Source: CAYYNQ01 sp964473105 (GTDB lineage: Bacteria; Sumerlaeota; Sumerlaeia; MVZB01). From it: DNA of 64,000 nt. The notes beneath the pieces are model-generated. The model did not search any database, was not told the origin of the DNA, and saw only the letters and a list, made by a program, of their open reading frames with translations. Position 1 is the stretch's first letter, and every line of letters begins with the position of its first letter. The position numbers were made by a program, and so were the translations under genes. Below, one piece after another: positions 17,115-25,676 of this stretch. Where the stretch lies: the NCBI GenBank assembly GCA_964473105.1, contig CAYYNQ010000038.1:1-64000 (forward strand), given 5' to 3'.

Positions 17115-17879
17115 ATGGACGGATTGGAATTTTTTGACTGCAGCTGCGAGTTCGGGCCTTACCGCACGCATGTCTACCGCGCGGCCCGTACCGCTCCCGA
17201 GTTGCTCGACGACATGGACTTTGTGGGGATTGAACGGGCGCTGGTCTGGCATACGGCTTCGCGGTTTGATGCCCCGGGCATCGGCAACTGCCGCCTGCTC
17301 GAGGAAATCCAGGATCAGGATGGAAACCGTTACCCCCGGCTTGAACCGAGCTGGACGCTTCTGCCGAGCCACACGCGCGAGTTGCCGCCATTGCCTGAAA
17401 TGCTGGTCCAGATGAGGGCAATGCGGGTCCGTTCGCTGCGCCTCTTCCAGAACGAGCACCGCTATTTCATGGACGAGATGACCTGGGGTGACCAGATGGC
17501 CGAACTCGAGGCCAGGAAAATCCCGCTGTTCATCAGGGCACGGCTCGACGAGATCAGTCTTCTGCTGAAATCCTTTCCCAGCCTGACGGTGGTGACCGGC
17601 ACCCAGGGTTTTAATCCGATGGATCGATATGCCTGGCCGCTGATAGAGCGATATCCCAACCTTCATTACGAGACTTCGAGTTATCTGGCAGACTCCATTC
17701 TTGAGGAATTTTGCAGGCACTGGCCGGTGTCTAGGCTGGTTTACGGTTCGGGTTACCCGGAGAACGCATACGGGGCCGCCCTGTTCAGGTTGATCCGTGC
17801 GGAGCTGGAGGATGATCAGCGGCGCATGATCGCCGCAGGCAACCTGGATCGGCTGCTCGGGGAGGCGGACTTATCATGA
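17115..17879 (+). CDS. Amidohydrolase-2-like TIM-barrel protein lacking the metal-binding motifs
   Basis: About 254 residues that follow the layout of amidohydrolase family 2, but the key residues have changed. Where active members have HxH after the first strand there is FFDCSCEFG, and the late GSDxP motif is VYGSGYPEN, without the Asp. No obvious substitute ligands are visible, apart from His near WHTASRF. The ATG at 17115 follows GGGGC; upstream in-frame ATGs at 17067 and 17103 are less well supported. Its stop overlaps the start of the next gene by four bases (ATGA), and that gene encodes an apparently intact homologue. A pseudoenzyme subunit of a heteromeric hydrolase or decarboxylase is a reasonable inference. 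Confidence 0.75.
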   Translation: MDGLEFFDCSCEFGPYRTHVYRAARTAPELLDDMDFVGIERALVWHTASRFDAPGIGNCRLLEEIQDQDGNRYPRLEPSWTLLPSHTRELPPLPEMLVQMRAMRVRSLRLFQNEHRYFMDEMTWGDQMAELEARKIPLFIRARLDEISLLLKSFPSLTVVTGTQGFNPMDRYAWPLIERYPNLHYETSSYLADSILEEFCRHWPVSRLVYGSGYPENAYGAALFRLIRAELEDDQRRMIAAGNLDRLLGEADLS

Positions 17880-18757
17880 ACCCATCACCCATTGTCCGCG
17901 AATATCTCAAGAAGGGCTATTCCGAAACCTGTCCGATCATTGATCTTCACGGCCATATCGGCTGCTTCCATGGCGCTTACCTGCCCGCCGCCCTGTCGGT
18001 CGATCGCATGCTTCAGAGCATGGATCGCGCCGGCGTCAGGCTGTTGGTCTGTTCGCACCACACCGCGTTGGCGTATGATGTTGAACGCGGCAATGGACTG
18101 ATGCAGGATGTGCTGCGGGAACATCCGACCCGTTTCCTGGGTTACTGGGTGATCAACCCGAACCACCCGGGCATCATCCGCAGGGACCTGGAGAATTACG
18201 ACAGCCTTCAGGGATTTGTGGGCCTCAAGTTCTGGGCGGATTATCATCTCATACCGATCACCTCGGATAAATATGCAGCTGCGCTGGAGTTTGCGAATGA
18301 GCGGGAACTGTTGATGAAGGTCCACACGTTCGGCGGAAGCCCGTTCAATGCCCCGGAGATGCTCGGCGAAATAGCGGCTAAATATCCGCAGGCGAACTAT
18401 CTCATGGCGCACTGTGGTTACGGTGACTGGGAGACCTCGGTTGCGGTCGCGCGTGATCTGCCCAATGTCTACCTTGACCTGACAAGCGTTGTCCAGGCGC
18501 TTGACTTTTCATTGATGCCGGGGGGCAGTTTCATGCCATCGGCGGGGTGCAGTTCGATCATGATCAACGGGCTGCTGGAATACATGGTCGAGACGGCGGG
18601 TTCGGAGAAGATCGTCTTCGGCAGCGACCTTCCGTGGTATAGCCAGGCCTACCATGCCGGCGCGATTCTCTTCGCCCGGATCAGTGACGAGGACCGGCAC
18701 AACATCCTGCATCGCAATGCCGAACGACTACTGGGTAGTCACCTGGACAGGATTTAG
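17876..18757 (+). CDS. Amidohydrolase family 2 protein, metal site intact
   Basis: A 293-residue metal-dependent TIM-barrel hydrolase or decarboxylase. The first motif is IIDLHGHIGCFHG (His-x-His), the middle of the barrel has LMKVHTFGGSP and YLMAHCGYGDWE supplying two His, and the last motif is VFGSDLPWY with the catalytic Asp. This is the ACMS decarboxylase/gamma-resorcylate decarboxylase and lactonase superfamily layout. It overlaps the degenerate paralogue upstream by four bases, so both are translated together. A creatininase-like gene lies on the other side of the divergent promoter region (16853-17114), and an MFS carrier follows after 232 bases. Likely substrates are lactones or hydroxylated cyclic acids, which cannot be specified. 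Confidence 0.85.
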   Translation: MNPSPIVREYLKKGYSETCPIIDLHGHIGCFHGAYLPAALSVDRMLQSMDRAGVRLLVCSHHTALAYDVERGNGLMQDVLREHPTRFLGYWVINPNHPGIIRRDLENYDSLQGFVGLKFWADYHLIPITSDKYAAALEFANERELLMKVHTFGGSPFNAPEMLGEIAAKYPQANYLMAHCGYGDWETSVAVARDLPNVYLDLTSVVQALDFSLMPGGSFMPSAGCSSIMINGLLEYMVETAGSEKIVFGSDLPWYSQAYHAGAILFARISDEDRHNILHRNAERLLGSHLDRI

Positions 18758-18989
18758 CTGTGCTCGTTAGTCATGGCGACATGATGACGCATCATTCCGC
18801 ATTCTTGACATTTGGATGGCTGCAGATTAGGTTGACCCCCGTAAGTATTCCGGCATATCCCGCTGAATTTTCAGCGTTTTGAGCCGACTGGGGGCGGGGG
18901 TGACCCAAACTAATGGCCATCGTCCGTCGGTAAGGCATGTGCGGGAATGTGTGGATACGGTTTTTTGTGGGGGAGGTTAGGCACTCAGG

Positions 18990-20498
18990 ATGAATTCTTC
19001 CAGTAAACTCCGGGACCCCGAAAAAAAATCCAGCGTGATCTATGTTTACCTGATCGCGATGATTGCGGCCGCGGGTGGATTTATCTGGGGTTATGATCTG
19101 GTGATCATGTCCAGCGTTATTCTTTACCTGGAACCGCATTTTGACCTGAGTTCCACATGGGTTGGCTGGGCAATGACCAGTGCAACCTTTGGAATCTGGG
19201 TCGGGATCCTGATGGGTGGTTACGTTTCGGACTGGATCGGGCGAAAGCGAACGCTGATCCTTGCCGCTGTTCTTTTTGCTGTTTCTGCTGTCTGGACAGC
19301 CATTCCCCGGACGTTTTTTGACTGGAATGTCTTTCGGATTGTGGGCGGGATCGGCGGCGGCCTGGCCATGATGGTTTCCCCAATGTATATCGCGGAAATC
19401 GCGCCTGCAGATCGCCGTGGTCAACTTGTGACCCTGAATCAACTGGCTATTGTGCTGGGTGCGTTTCTTTCCGCGGTTGTGGCATACCTGATCGCGGAAA
19501 ACGTCAAAGCCACGGCAATCCTGGAAATCACCGGCCAGACCGCAGCCGCGCCGGGAACCAGCCTGACTGCTGAGGGAAACCTGCTTGTCGACGAGCATCT
19601 GAATGCCACGGCATGGCGCTGGATGCTTGGGTCTGAATGTATCCCGATCATCCCGTTTGTCATTGGTTTGTTGTTTGTGCCGCGTAGCCCGCGCTGGCTG
19701 GTCCAGCAGAATCGCGAGGACGAGGCGCGTCGGGTGCTGACCCGGATCGGCGGCCCTGAATATGCCGAGCGTGAGCTCGTGGATATCAGCGCCACTCCCC
19801 ATAAGGAAAAAGGGCAATTAAGGGAGCTGTTCCAGCCCGGTATCCGCTGGGCCCTGCTGATTGCCGTCGGCCTGTCCATCTACCAGCAGCTGGGTGGCCA
19901 GAGTTCGATGACCCTTTATGCCCCCACCCTCTTTGAAGATGCGGGTGTCGGTTCCAAGGAAAAAGCCATCCTGTATACCGTGATCCTTCGAATCTGGAAC
20001 ACAGCCTGCACCATCCTTGCCCTGTTAATGGTGGACAAATTGGGCCGCAGGCCACTTCTGATATGGGGCCTGGCAGGCATGTCGCTCAGTCATTTCCTGT
20101 ATGGGATCGGTTTCCAGAACGATATGGATGCGAAGTTTTTGCTGGGGGTGCTGTTTCTTGGCGAGGCTGCCTATATCATGAGCATCGCGCCGATTGCCTG
20201 GCTGGTCATCTCTGAGATATTTCCGACCCGTCTGAGGGCGAAGGGGGTCATGGTTTCGGCCCTCTTTCTCCAGGTTTTCGCCTACCTCGTCAACTTCCTG
20301 TTTCCGATCGTGAAGGATTATTTCGAGGAAAGAAGTCTTCCGGGAGGACTGTTCTGGGCCTTTTCATTCATTTGTTTCACAGCCGTCCTGTTCTCATGGA
20401 AGTTTGTCTTTGAAACCAAGGGTAAGTCACTGGAGGAGATCACGGACATCCTCCGCCATGAGGACCGTGGCAGCAGGAGGGGGGAATCTCATCCATGA
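18990..20498 (+). CDS. MFS sugar/inositol porter
   Basis: A 502-residue inner-membrane carrier with about twelve transmembrane segments, of the sugar porter branch of the major facilitator superfamily. Family signatures are VSDWIGRKRTLIL after helix 2, MYIAEIAPADRRGQLVTLNQ after helix 4, FVPRSPRWLVQ after helix 6 and FVFETKGKSLEEI at the C-terminus (the PETKG motif). A periplasmic or loop insertion of about 50 residues sits between helices 5 and 6. It starts with ATG after GGGGGAGG. The stop overlaps the next gene by four bases. With an IolD-type gene in the same run, a cyclitol is a plausible substrate, but sugars are equally possible. Confidence 0.92.
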   Translation: MNSSSKLRDPEKKSSVIYVYLIAMIAAAGGFIWGYDLVIMSSVILYLEPHFDLSSTWVGWAMTSATFGIWVGILMGGYVSDWIGRKRTLILAAVLFAVSAVWTAIPRTFFDWNVFRIVGGIGGGLAMMVSPMYIAEIAPADRRGQLVTLNQLAIVLGAFLSAVVAYLIAENVKATAILEITGQTAAAPGTSLTAEGNLLVDEHLNATAWRWMLGSECIPIIPFVIGLLFVPRSPRWLVQQNREDEARRVLTRIGGPEYAERELVDISATPHKEKGQLRELFQPGIRWALLIAVGLSIYQQLGGQSSMTLYAPTLFEDAGVGSKEKAILYTVILRIWNTACTILALLMVDKLGRRPLLIWGLAGMSLSHFLYGIGFQNDMDAKFLLGVLFLGEAAYIMSIAPIAWLVISEIFPTRLRAKGVMVSALFLQVFAYLVNFLFPIVKDYFEERSLPGGLFWAFSFICFTAVLFSWKFVFETKGKSLEEITDILRHEDRGSRRGESHP

Positions 20499-21229
20499 AA
20501 AAAAATCACGATGCGACTGCGCTTAAACAGGAAATCGAGGAATATGGATACCTTGTCGTGCGTGACCTGATCCCACCCGAACAGGCCCGCACCGTCAGCG
20601 AACGCCTCAAGGCGATCATGTCCGGTCAACCCAATGCAGATCAGCCCGAAGTTCACATCCGTGCGCTCATGAATCACTGTGATTCCGCCGATGATGGAAT
20701 GTTTCTCCCACTGATCGCGCATCCGTTGATCCTGGAATTGTCCGGACTGTTGATGGGACGCGATTACCAGTTGGCCGAGGTCGGCGCACGCTGGCGTCGT
20801 GGTAATTCCCCGTCGTTGCCCCTGCATGTCGGGGCGCCGCTGGATCATTTCACGGGTTCCAGCCTGCCCATTCCGGCTGCTTTCTTTGTTCTGACCTTCT
20901 CTTGGATCCTCGATGATATGAACGCGGACAATGGCGAACGTCTCTTCATGCCGTTCAGTCATCACTCGCAGGATGTCCCTCGGGATGGGTTTGATTACCA
21001 TTCACTGGCAACTATCCATGCAGGTGCCGGTTCACTGGTTCTCTTCAACAGTGCCTGTTGGCATGTGATTGCGGAAAACAAGCCTGTGTGTGAGGAACGT
21101 GTCGAACTGGCCAGTGCGTATCATGCGGCCTGGCTGGACCCGCACGCTGTCGGCTGGCAGTTGATGTCCCCCGATGTTCTGGAACGCATGCCTGAGTCGG
21201 TCAGGAAAATGCATAGTTCCGCCCATTGA
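20495..21229 (+). CDS. PhyH-like oxygenase-fold protein with an HxG site in place of HxD
   Basis: A 244-residue member of the phytanoyl-CoA dioxygenase superfamily by its N-terminus (EEYGYLVVRDLIPPEQA) and overall plan. The first iron motif reads PLHVGAP: His111 is followed by Gly113 where hydroxylases have Asp. A distal His190 (ACWHVIAEN) and Arg202 (EERVELAS) remain. Loss of the carboxylate is the hallmark of Fe/2OG halogenases such as SyrB2, in which chloride fills the site, and a related LHGGG subfamily of PhyH proteins is common in Planctomycetota-like genomes (from memory). It may be a halogenase-like, non-redox or differently liganded enzyme. It is coupled by a four-base overlap to the MFS carrier, so it probably acts on the transported compound. 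Confidence 0.75.
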   Translation: MKKNHDATALKQEIEEYGYLVVRDLIPPEQARTVSERLKAIMSGQPNADQPEVHIRALMNHCDSADDGMFLPLIAHPLILELSGLLMGRDYQLAEVGARWRRGNSPSLPLHVGAPLDHFTGSSLPIPAAFFVLTFSWILDDMNADNGERLFMPFSHHSQDVPRDGFDYHSLATIHAGAGSLVLFNSACWHVIAENKPVCEERVELASAYHAAWLDPHAVGWQLMSPDVLERMPESVRKMHSSAH

Positions 21230-21451
21230 GTTCTTAACTCGTAATCGCAATCGTGCCCACAATCGACCCCGCTTCTCGCCTTGTTCCCTTGTCTCCCAAG
21301 ACCCCTCTCCACCCATCCTTGCCCGGGGTTCATCGCCGAATGTAGCCTGACTTCCCGAAAAGTGTTGGAATTCATGTTATTTTTACCTATCTTGTTTGTT
21401 TTCATGTTTAGGAGACTGGTTTCCTGACCGGGAAATTGGGGAAAGATCAAG

Positions 21452-22147
21452 ATGAGCAAGCTGGTTGAAAATGCCCAAGAGGCAATTGCAGACATTGAGG
21501 ATGGGGCCGTTCTGGCCCTTGGCGGATTTGGCCTTTGCGGTATCCCGGAGCACACAATTCTTGCCCTGCGCGACAAGGGCGGCAAGGACCTGACATGCAT
21601 TTCAAATAACGCCGGTGTCGATGGTTTTGGCATCGGGCTTCTGCTGGAGAAACGACAGGTCAAAAAAATGATCGCCAGTTATGTCGGTGAAAACGAGCTG
21701 TTCGAGCAGTTGATGCTCTCGGGTGAAATGGAGGTTGAACTGACACCCCAGGGTACCTTGGCAGAAAAACTGCGCGCGGGTGGCGCAGGAATTCCGGCAT
21801 TCTACACGCCAACGGGGGTGGGCACGCTGATCGCCGATGGGAAGGAGATCCGCCAGTTCAACGGGCGGGATTTCGTGCTGGAGGAATCGTTCTCGGCGGA
21901 TTTTGGGATCGTCAAGGCCTGGAAGGGGGATGAACTGGGCAACCTCGTCTATCGTGGCACGGCACAGAACTTCAATCCCCACTGCGCAGCAGCGGGAAAA
22001 ATCACGATCGCCGAGGTCGAGGAACTGGTTCCCGTCGGCACATTCGCTCCCGATCATATCCACACTCCCGGCGTTTATGTACAGAGGATCTTCGGGGGTG
22101 ACAATTTTGAGAAACGCATCGAACGCAGGACAACGCGTGAAGGATGA
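21452..22147 (+). CDS. scoA: 3-oxoacid CoA-transferase subunit A
   Basis: 231 residues, the normal length for the alpha subunit of succinyl-CoA:3-oxoacid (or acetate/acetoacetate) CoA-transferase. The N-terminal GAVLALGGFGLCGIPEHTI is the CoA-transferase signature, and ISNNAGVDGFGIGLLL plus TPTGVGT complete the family pattern. It is followed after 37 bases by the beta subunit. The ATG has GGGGAAAGATCAAG upstream. A 222-base gap to the PhyH-like gene probably holds a promoter, so this may open a separate transcript for the CoA-transferase, thiolase and aldehyde dehydrogenase genes. The reaction moves CoA from succinyl-CoA or acetyl-CoA to a 3-oxo acid. Confidence 0.92.
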   Translation: MSKLVENAQEAIADIEDGAVLALGGFGLCGIPEHTILALRDKGGKDLTCISNNAGVDGFGIGLLLEKRQVKKMIASYVGENELFEQLMLSGEMEVELTPQGTLAEKLRAGGAGIPAFYTPTGVGTLIADGKEIRQFNGRDFVLEESFSADFGIVKAWKGDELGNLVYRGTAQNFNPHCAAAGKITIAEVEELVPVGTFAPDHIHTPGVYVQRIFGGDNFEKRIERRTTREG

Positions 22148-22184
22148 TCATAAGATTAATCAATAAAGGGGAGCGGAACCCAGC

Positions 22185-22847
22185 ATGGCTTTGACACGTG
22201 AACAGATTGCCCAGCGGATTGCACAGGAACTACGCGATGGCTATTATGTGAACCTGGGCATCGGGATACCGACACTAGTGGCCAACTATATCCCTCAGGG
22301 CATGACCGTCACGCTGCAAAGCGAGAACGGCCTGTTGGGTATCGGGCCTTACCCGGTCGACCAAGAGGTTGACGCGGACGTCATCAATGCCGGGAAGGAA
22401 ACCGTGACGGCCCAGCCGGGTGCATCGTTCTTTTCCAGTGCCGATTCATTCGCGATGATCCGTGGTGGCCATGTTGATCTCAGCGTGCTTGGCGCGATGG
22501 AGGTTGATGAAAAAGGGAATATTGCCAACTGGATGATTCCGGGAAAACTCGTCAAGGGGATGGGCGGTGCCATGGACCTGGTTGCAGGCGCCCGGAATTT
22601 CGTCGTCGCGATGCAGCATGTTTCCAAGAAGGGGCAGAGCAAGATCCTCAAGGATTGCACGCTTCCCCTGACCGGTGTCGGTGTCGTGAGGAAGGTCGTG
22701 ACGGAACTGGCTGTCTTGGAGGTTACGGGGGAATCCGTGGTCCTACTCGAACGCGCGCCCGGGGTTTCCATTCAGGCGGTCCAAGACGCAACCGAGGCAA
22801 CGCTGGTGGCCGGGGATGATGTGCCCGAAATGAAGTTGGCGGGTTGA
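22185..22847 (+). CDS. scoB: 3-oxoacid CoA-transferase subunit B
   Basis: 220 residues, the beta subunit. The catalytic Glu that forms the glutamyl-CoA thioester is in LQSENGLLGIGPYP, the standard SENG motif. YYVNLGIGIPTLVANYIP and VMQHVSKKG-like downstream segments agree with the family. An RBS (GGGGAGCGG) precedes the ATG. It pairs with the subunit A gene immediately upstream and precedes thiolase by 30 bases; together they would activate a 3-oxo acid and split it to acyl-CoA and acetyl-CoA. Confidence 0.92.
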   Translation: MALTREQIAQRIAQELRDGYYVNLGIGIPTLVANYIPQGMTVTLQSENGLLGIGPYPVDQEVDADVINAGKETVTAQPGASFFSSADSFAMIRGGHVDLSVLGAMEVDEKGNIANWMIPGKLVKGMGGAMDLVAGARNFVVAMQHVSKKGQSKILKDCTLPLTGVGVVRKVVTELAVLEVTGESVVLLERAPGVSIQAVQDATEATLVAGDDVPEMKLAG

Positions 22848-22877
22848 TGAACAAGGATTGAAGTCAAGGAACGGATT

Positions 22878-24062
22878 ATGGGTAACACGAGGGAAATTGT
22901 GATTGTCGGTGCGGCACGGACGGCACAGGGAAGTTTTCAGGGTTCGCTGGCCGGGGTGCCCGCACCCCAACTGGGCGCGACTGCTATTCGTGGCGCTGTC
23001 AGCCGTGCCGGTATCGATGCCGGGGATGTGGATGAGGTGATCATGGGCAATGTGCTTGCTGCGGGCATGGGCCAGGCCCCGGCGCGTCAGGCCGCGATCG
23101 GTGCCGGGATCCCCGATACAAAGCACGCCATGACCGTCAACAAGGTCTGCGGCAGCGGGATGATGTCCATCATCCTGGGTGCCCGGTCCATTCTGCTTGG
23201 TGAAAGCGAGGTCGTGGTCGCAGGCGGCATGGAGAACATGAGCCAAGTGCCCTATATCCTTCCGCGTGCACGTGAGGGTTACCGTCTGGGACACCAGCAG
23301 GCTCTTGACCTGATGGTTCACGACGGATTGTGGGATCCCTACCACGACCAGCACATGGGCCTATGTGCGGAGGAATGTGCGAAGAGGCACGATCTGTCTC
23401 GCGAAGATCAGGACGCCTATGCCATCGAGAGCTTCAAGCGTGCGCAGGCCGCACAGGCATCGGGCAAGTTTGCCCCCGAGATTGAACCCGTTGAGATCAA
23501 GGGACGCAGGGGAGGGGTGACGGTTGTTGATCAGGATGAGGGTCCGGGCAAGGCGAATTTTGAGAAGATGCCCAAGCTTCGTCCGGTATTTGACAAGGAG
23601 GGCACAATTACGCCGGCCAATGCCTCGACGATCAATGACGGGGCGGCGGCTTTGGTCCTGATGAGTGCTGAAAAGGCCGGGCAGCATGGCTGCAAACCCC
23701 TGGCACGGATTGTGTCCTGGGGACTGCATTCGCATGAACCCGTCTGGTTCACGACCGCACCCATCCAAGCCGTCCGCAACGCGTCGGAACGTGCGGGCTG
23801 GAGCCTTGCCGATGTGGAACTGTTCGAGATCAACGAGGCGTTTGCCGCCGTGTCGATGGCTGCACAGAAGGAACTGGAGATTCCCCCGGAACGGTTGAAC
23901 ATCTGGGGCGGCGCGATTGCCCTGGGTCATCCCATTGGGGCATCCGGCGCCCGTATAGTCGTGACACTCCTTTCCCAGCTTGCCGATCGTGGGCAGGGAA
24001 AAGGGATCGCCGGGCTTTGCATTGGCGGGGGTGAAGGGTCGGCTGTTTGCCTGGAAAGGTAG
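22878..24062 (+). CDS. Acetyl-CoA C-acyltransferase (thiolase)
   Basis: 394 residues, the usual length of a degradative or biosynthetic thiolase. The nucleophilic Cys91 is in NKVCGSGMMSI, the catalytic His in GGAIALGHPIGASGAR and the second Cys (about 381) in LCIGGGEGSAV. Together with the CoA-transferase genes it would convert a 3-oxoacyl-CoA plus CoA into acetyl-CoA and an acyl-CoA. The preceding genes are same-strand and close, giving a scoA-scoB-thiolase cassette like those for acetoacetate or 3-oxoadipate use. No beta-ketoadipate pathway genes are nearby, so acetoacetate or a sugar-derived 3-oxo acid is more likely. Confidence 0.92.
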   Translation: MGNTREIVIVGAARTAQGSFQGSLAGVPAPQLGATAIRGAVSRAGIDAGDVDEVIMGNVLAAGMGQAPARQAAIGAGIPDTKHAMTVNKVCGSGMMSIILGARSILLGESEVVVAGGMENMSQVPYILPRAREGYRLGHQQALDLMVHDGLWDPYHDQHMGLCAEECAKRHDLSREDQDAYAIESFKRAQAAQASGKFAPEIEPVEIKGRRGGVTVVDQDEGPGKANFEKMPKLRPVFDKEGTITPANASTINDGAAALVLMSAEKAGQHGCKPLARIVSWGLHSHEPVWFTTAPIQAVRNASERAGWSLADVELFEINEAFAAVSMAAQKELEIPPERLNIWGGAIALGHPIGASGARIVVTLLSQLADRGQGKGIAGLCIGGGEGSAVCLER

Positions 24063-24136
24063 ACGGTTCTTTTTGTCGATCACCGCGTCGTTGATAACGA
24101 TCAACTATTGAACCAGCCGGAAGAGGAAAACCGCCC

Positions 24137-25555
24137 ATGGAGATGTACATTGCCGGAAGTTGGACCGGTTCGACGGAGACAATCCCCGTCATCTCGCCCT
24201 ACAGCGGTGAGACGTTCGACGAGGTTCCCGCCGCATCCGCGGATCAGGTCGAGAAGGTGATTGCCGCCGCGGTCGACGGGGCTGCCGCGATGCGCGCACT
24301 GACGGCGCATGATCGCTGTGCCATCCTCACCCGTGCCGCCGACTTGATTGCCGGCCAGGTTGATGACTTGGCAAGGACCGTGACGATGGAGATGGGGAAA
24401 CCTCTCCCGGAAGCAACGGGAGAGGTTTCAAGGCTGGCCGACCTGTTTCGCCTGTGTGCGTTTGAGGGATCACAGATTCGCGGCGAAACCTTGCCGATAG
24501 ATGCCCAGGCGGGGGCGGCGGGGAAACTGGGATTCACCTGGCGCGAACCCTGTGGGGTCGTGCTTGCCATTACACCCTTCAACTTCCCCATGCTGCTGGC
24601 CCTTCACAAAATCGGACCGGCCCTTGCCGCCGGAAACTCCGTGATTTTCAAGCCGGCCAGTGCCACGTCGGTCTCATCGCTCAAATTGACGAGGATCCTG
24701 CTCGAGGCCGGTCTGCCTGAAAATGGGCTGCAATGTGTTACCGGTTCGGGTTCGTCCGTGGGCATGCGCCTATGCTCGGACAAGCGCATCCGCAAGATAT
24801 CCTTCACCGGCAGCACCGATGTCGGTGAGGCCATCACCAAGGCCGCGGGGGTCAAGAAGCTCTCACTTGAACTGGGTTCGAATGCTCCCGTGGTGATCCT
24901 GCCCGACGCCGATCTCGACCAGGTTGCCGATGCCACGGCGATCGGGGGCTATATCAATGCTGGGCAGGTATGCATTTCGACCCAGCGCGTGATTGCCAGC
25001 CATGAGGTTTATTCCGACCTGCTTGATGCCCTGAAGTCCAGGGTCGAGGCCCTCAAGACGGGTGATCCGTTGCAGGAGGGGACCAAGGTCAGCGCCATGG
25101 TGACGGAAAAGGAGGCCATGCGTGTTGAGAAGTGGATCAACGAGGCGTGTAGCAATGGTGCCCGCCTGGTCACGGGCGGCGGTCGCGACAAGGCCGTCTA
25201 TGAGCCAACCATTGTGGCTGATGTCAAACCCTCCATGAAGATTTCATGCATGGAGCTGTTCGGTCCTGCCGTGGCTGTGACGCCGGTTGACGACATTGAT
25301 CAGGCAATCTCGGTCGTGAATGATTCCAGCTATGGGCTGGGTGCGGGGATCTTCACGCGTGATATCAACAATGCGATGCGCTTTGCCCGTGAGGCGGAAT
25401 CGGGTAATGTCATGATCAACTGGACCCCGCTTTTTCGGGCTGACTTTATGCCCTACGGCGGTTGCAAGCAGAGCGGATTCGGCAAGGAAGGGCCCCGTTA
25501 CGCCATCGATGAGATGACCGAGATCAAGACAGTCGTGATGCACGGCATGGGATGA
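24137..25555 (+). CDS. NAD(P)-dependent aldehyde dehydrogenase
   Basis: 472 residues of the ALDH superfamily. The nucleophile is Cys279 in GQVCISTQ, the general base Glu245 in LELGSN, and the cofactor loop FTGSTDVGEAI and the FNFPMLLALHKIGPALAAGN region are standard. It resembles lactaldehyde and succinate-semialdehyde-type enzymes rather than IolA/MmsA, which carry a different active-site context. It follows thiolase by 74 bases and precedes the IolD-like gene, so it probably oxidises an aldehyde (perhaps malonate- or succinate-semialdehyde-like) produced in the same pathway. Confidence 0.9.
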   Translation: MEMYIAGSWTGSTETIPVISPYSGETFDEVPAASADQVEKVIAAAVDGAAAMRALTAHDRCAILTRAADLIAGQVDDLARTVTMEMGKPLPEATGEVSRLADLFRLCAFEGSQIRGETLPIDAQAGAAGKLGFTWREPCGVVLAITPFNFPMLLALHKIGPALAAGNSVIFKPASATSVSSLKLTRILLEAGLPENGLQCVTGSGSSVGMRLCSDKRIRKISFTGSTDVGEAITKAAGVKKLSLELGSNAPVVILPDADLDQVADATAIGGYINAGQVCISTQRVIASHEVYSDLLDALKSRVEALKTGDPLQEGTKVSAMVTEKEAMRVEKWINEACSNGARLVTGGGRDKAVYEPTIVADVKPSMKISCMELFGPAVAVTPVDDIDQAISVVNDSSYGLGAGIFTRDINNAMRFAREAESGNVMINWTPLFRADFMPYGGCKQSGFGKEGPRYAIDEMTEIKTVVMHGMG

Positions 25556-25676
25556 CCGCCCGGTCCCTCCTTGCTGAATTAATCAAGCGGGGATTGAAGC
25601 GACCGAAAGTCCTGAACGGGACGGGAAAATTTCCTGATTCAAGAGGATCCAAAACTCATAGAGGGGGAGTGGTGTC

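Noticed and set aside
18805..18833. TTGACA with a 17-base spacer before the MFS gene as a sigma-70 promoter
   Set aside because: The -35 is exact, but the matching -10 (TAGGTT) fits only three of six positions and could be chance.
18792..19817. 341-residue minus-strand open frame opposite the MFS gene
   Set aside because: Antisense shadow with composition rich in Gln, His and Pro and no motif.
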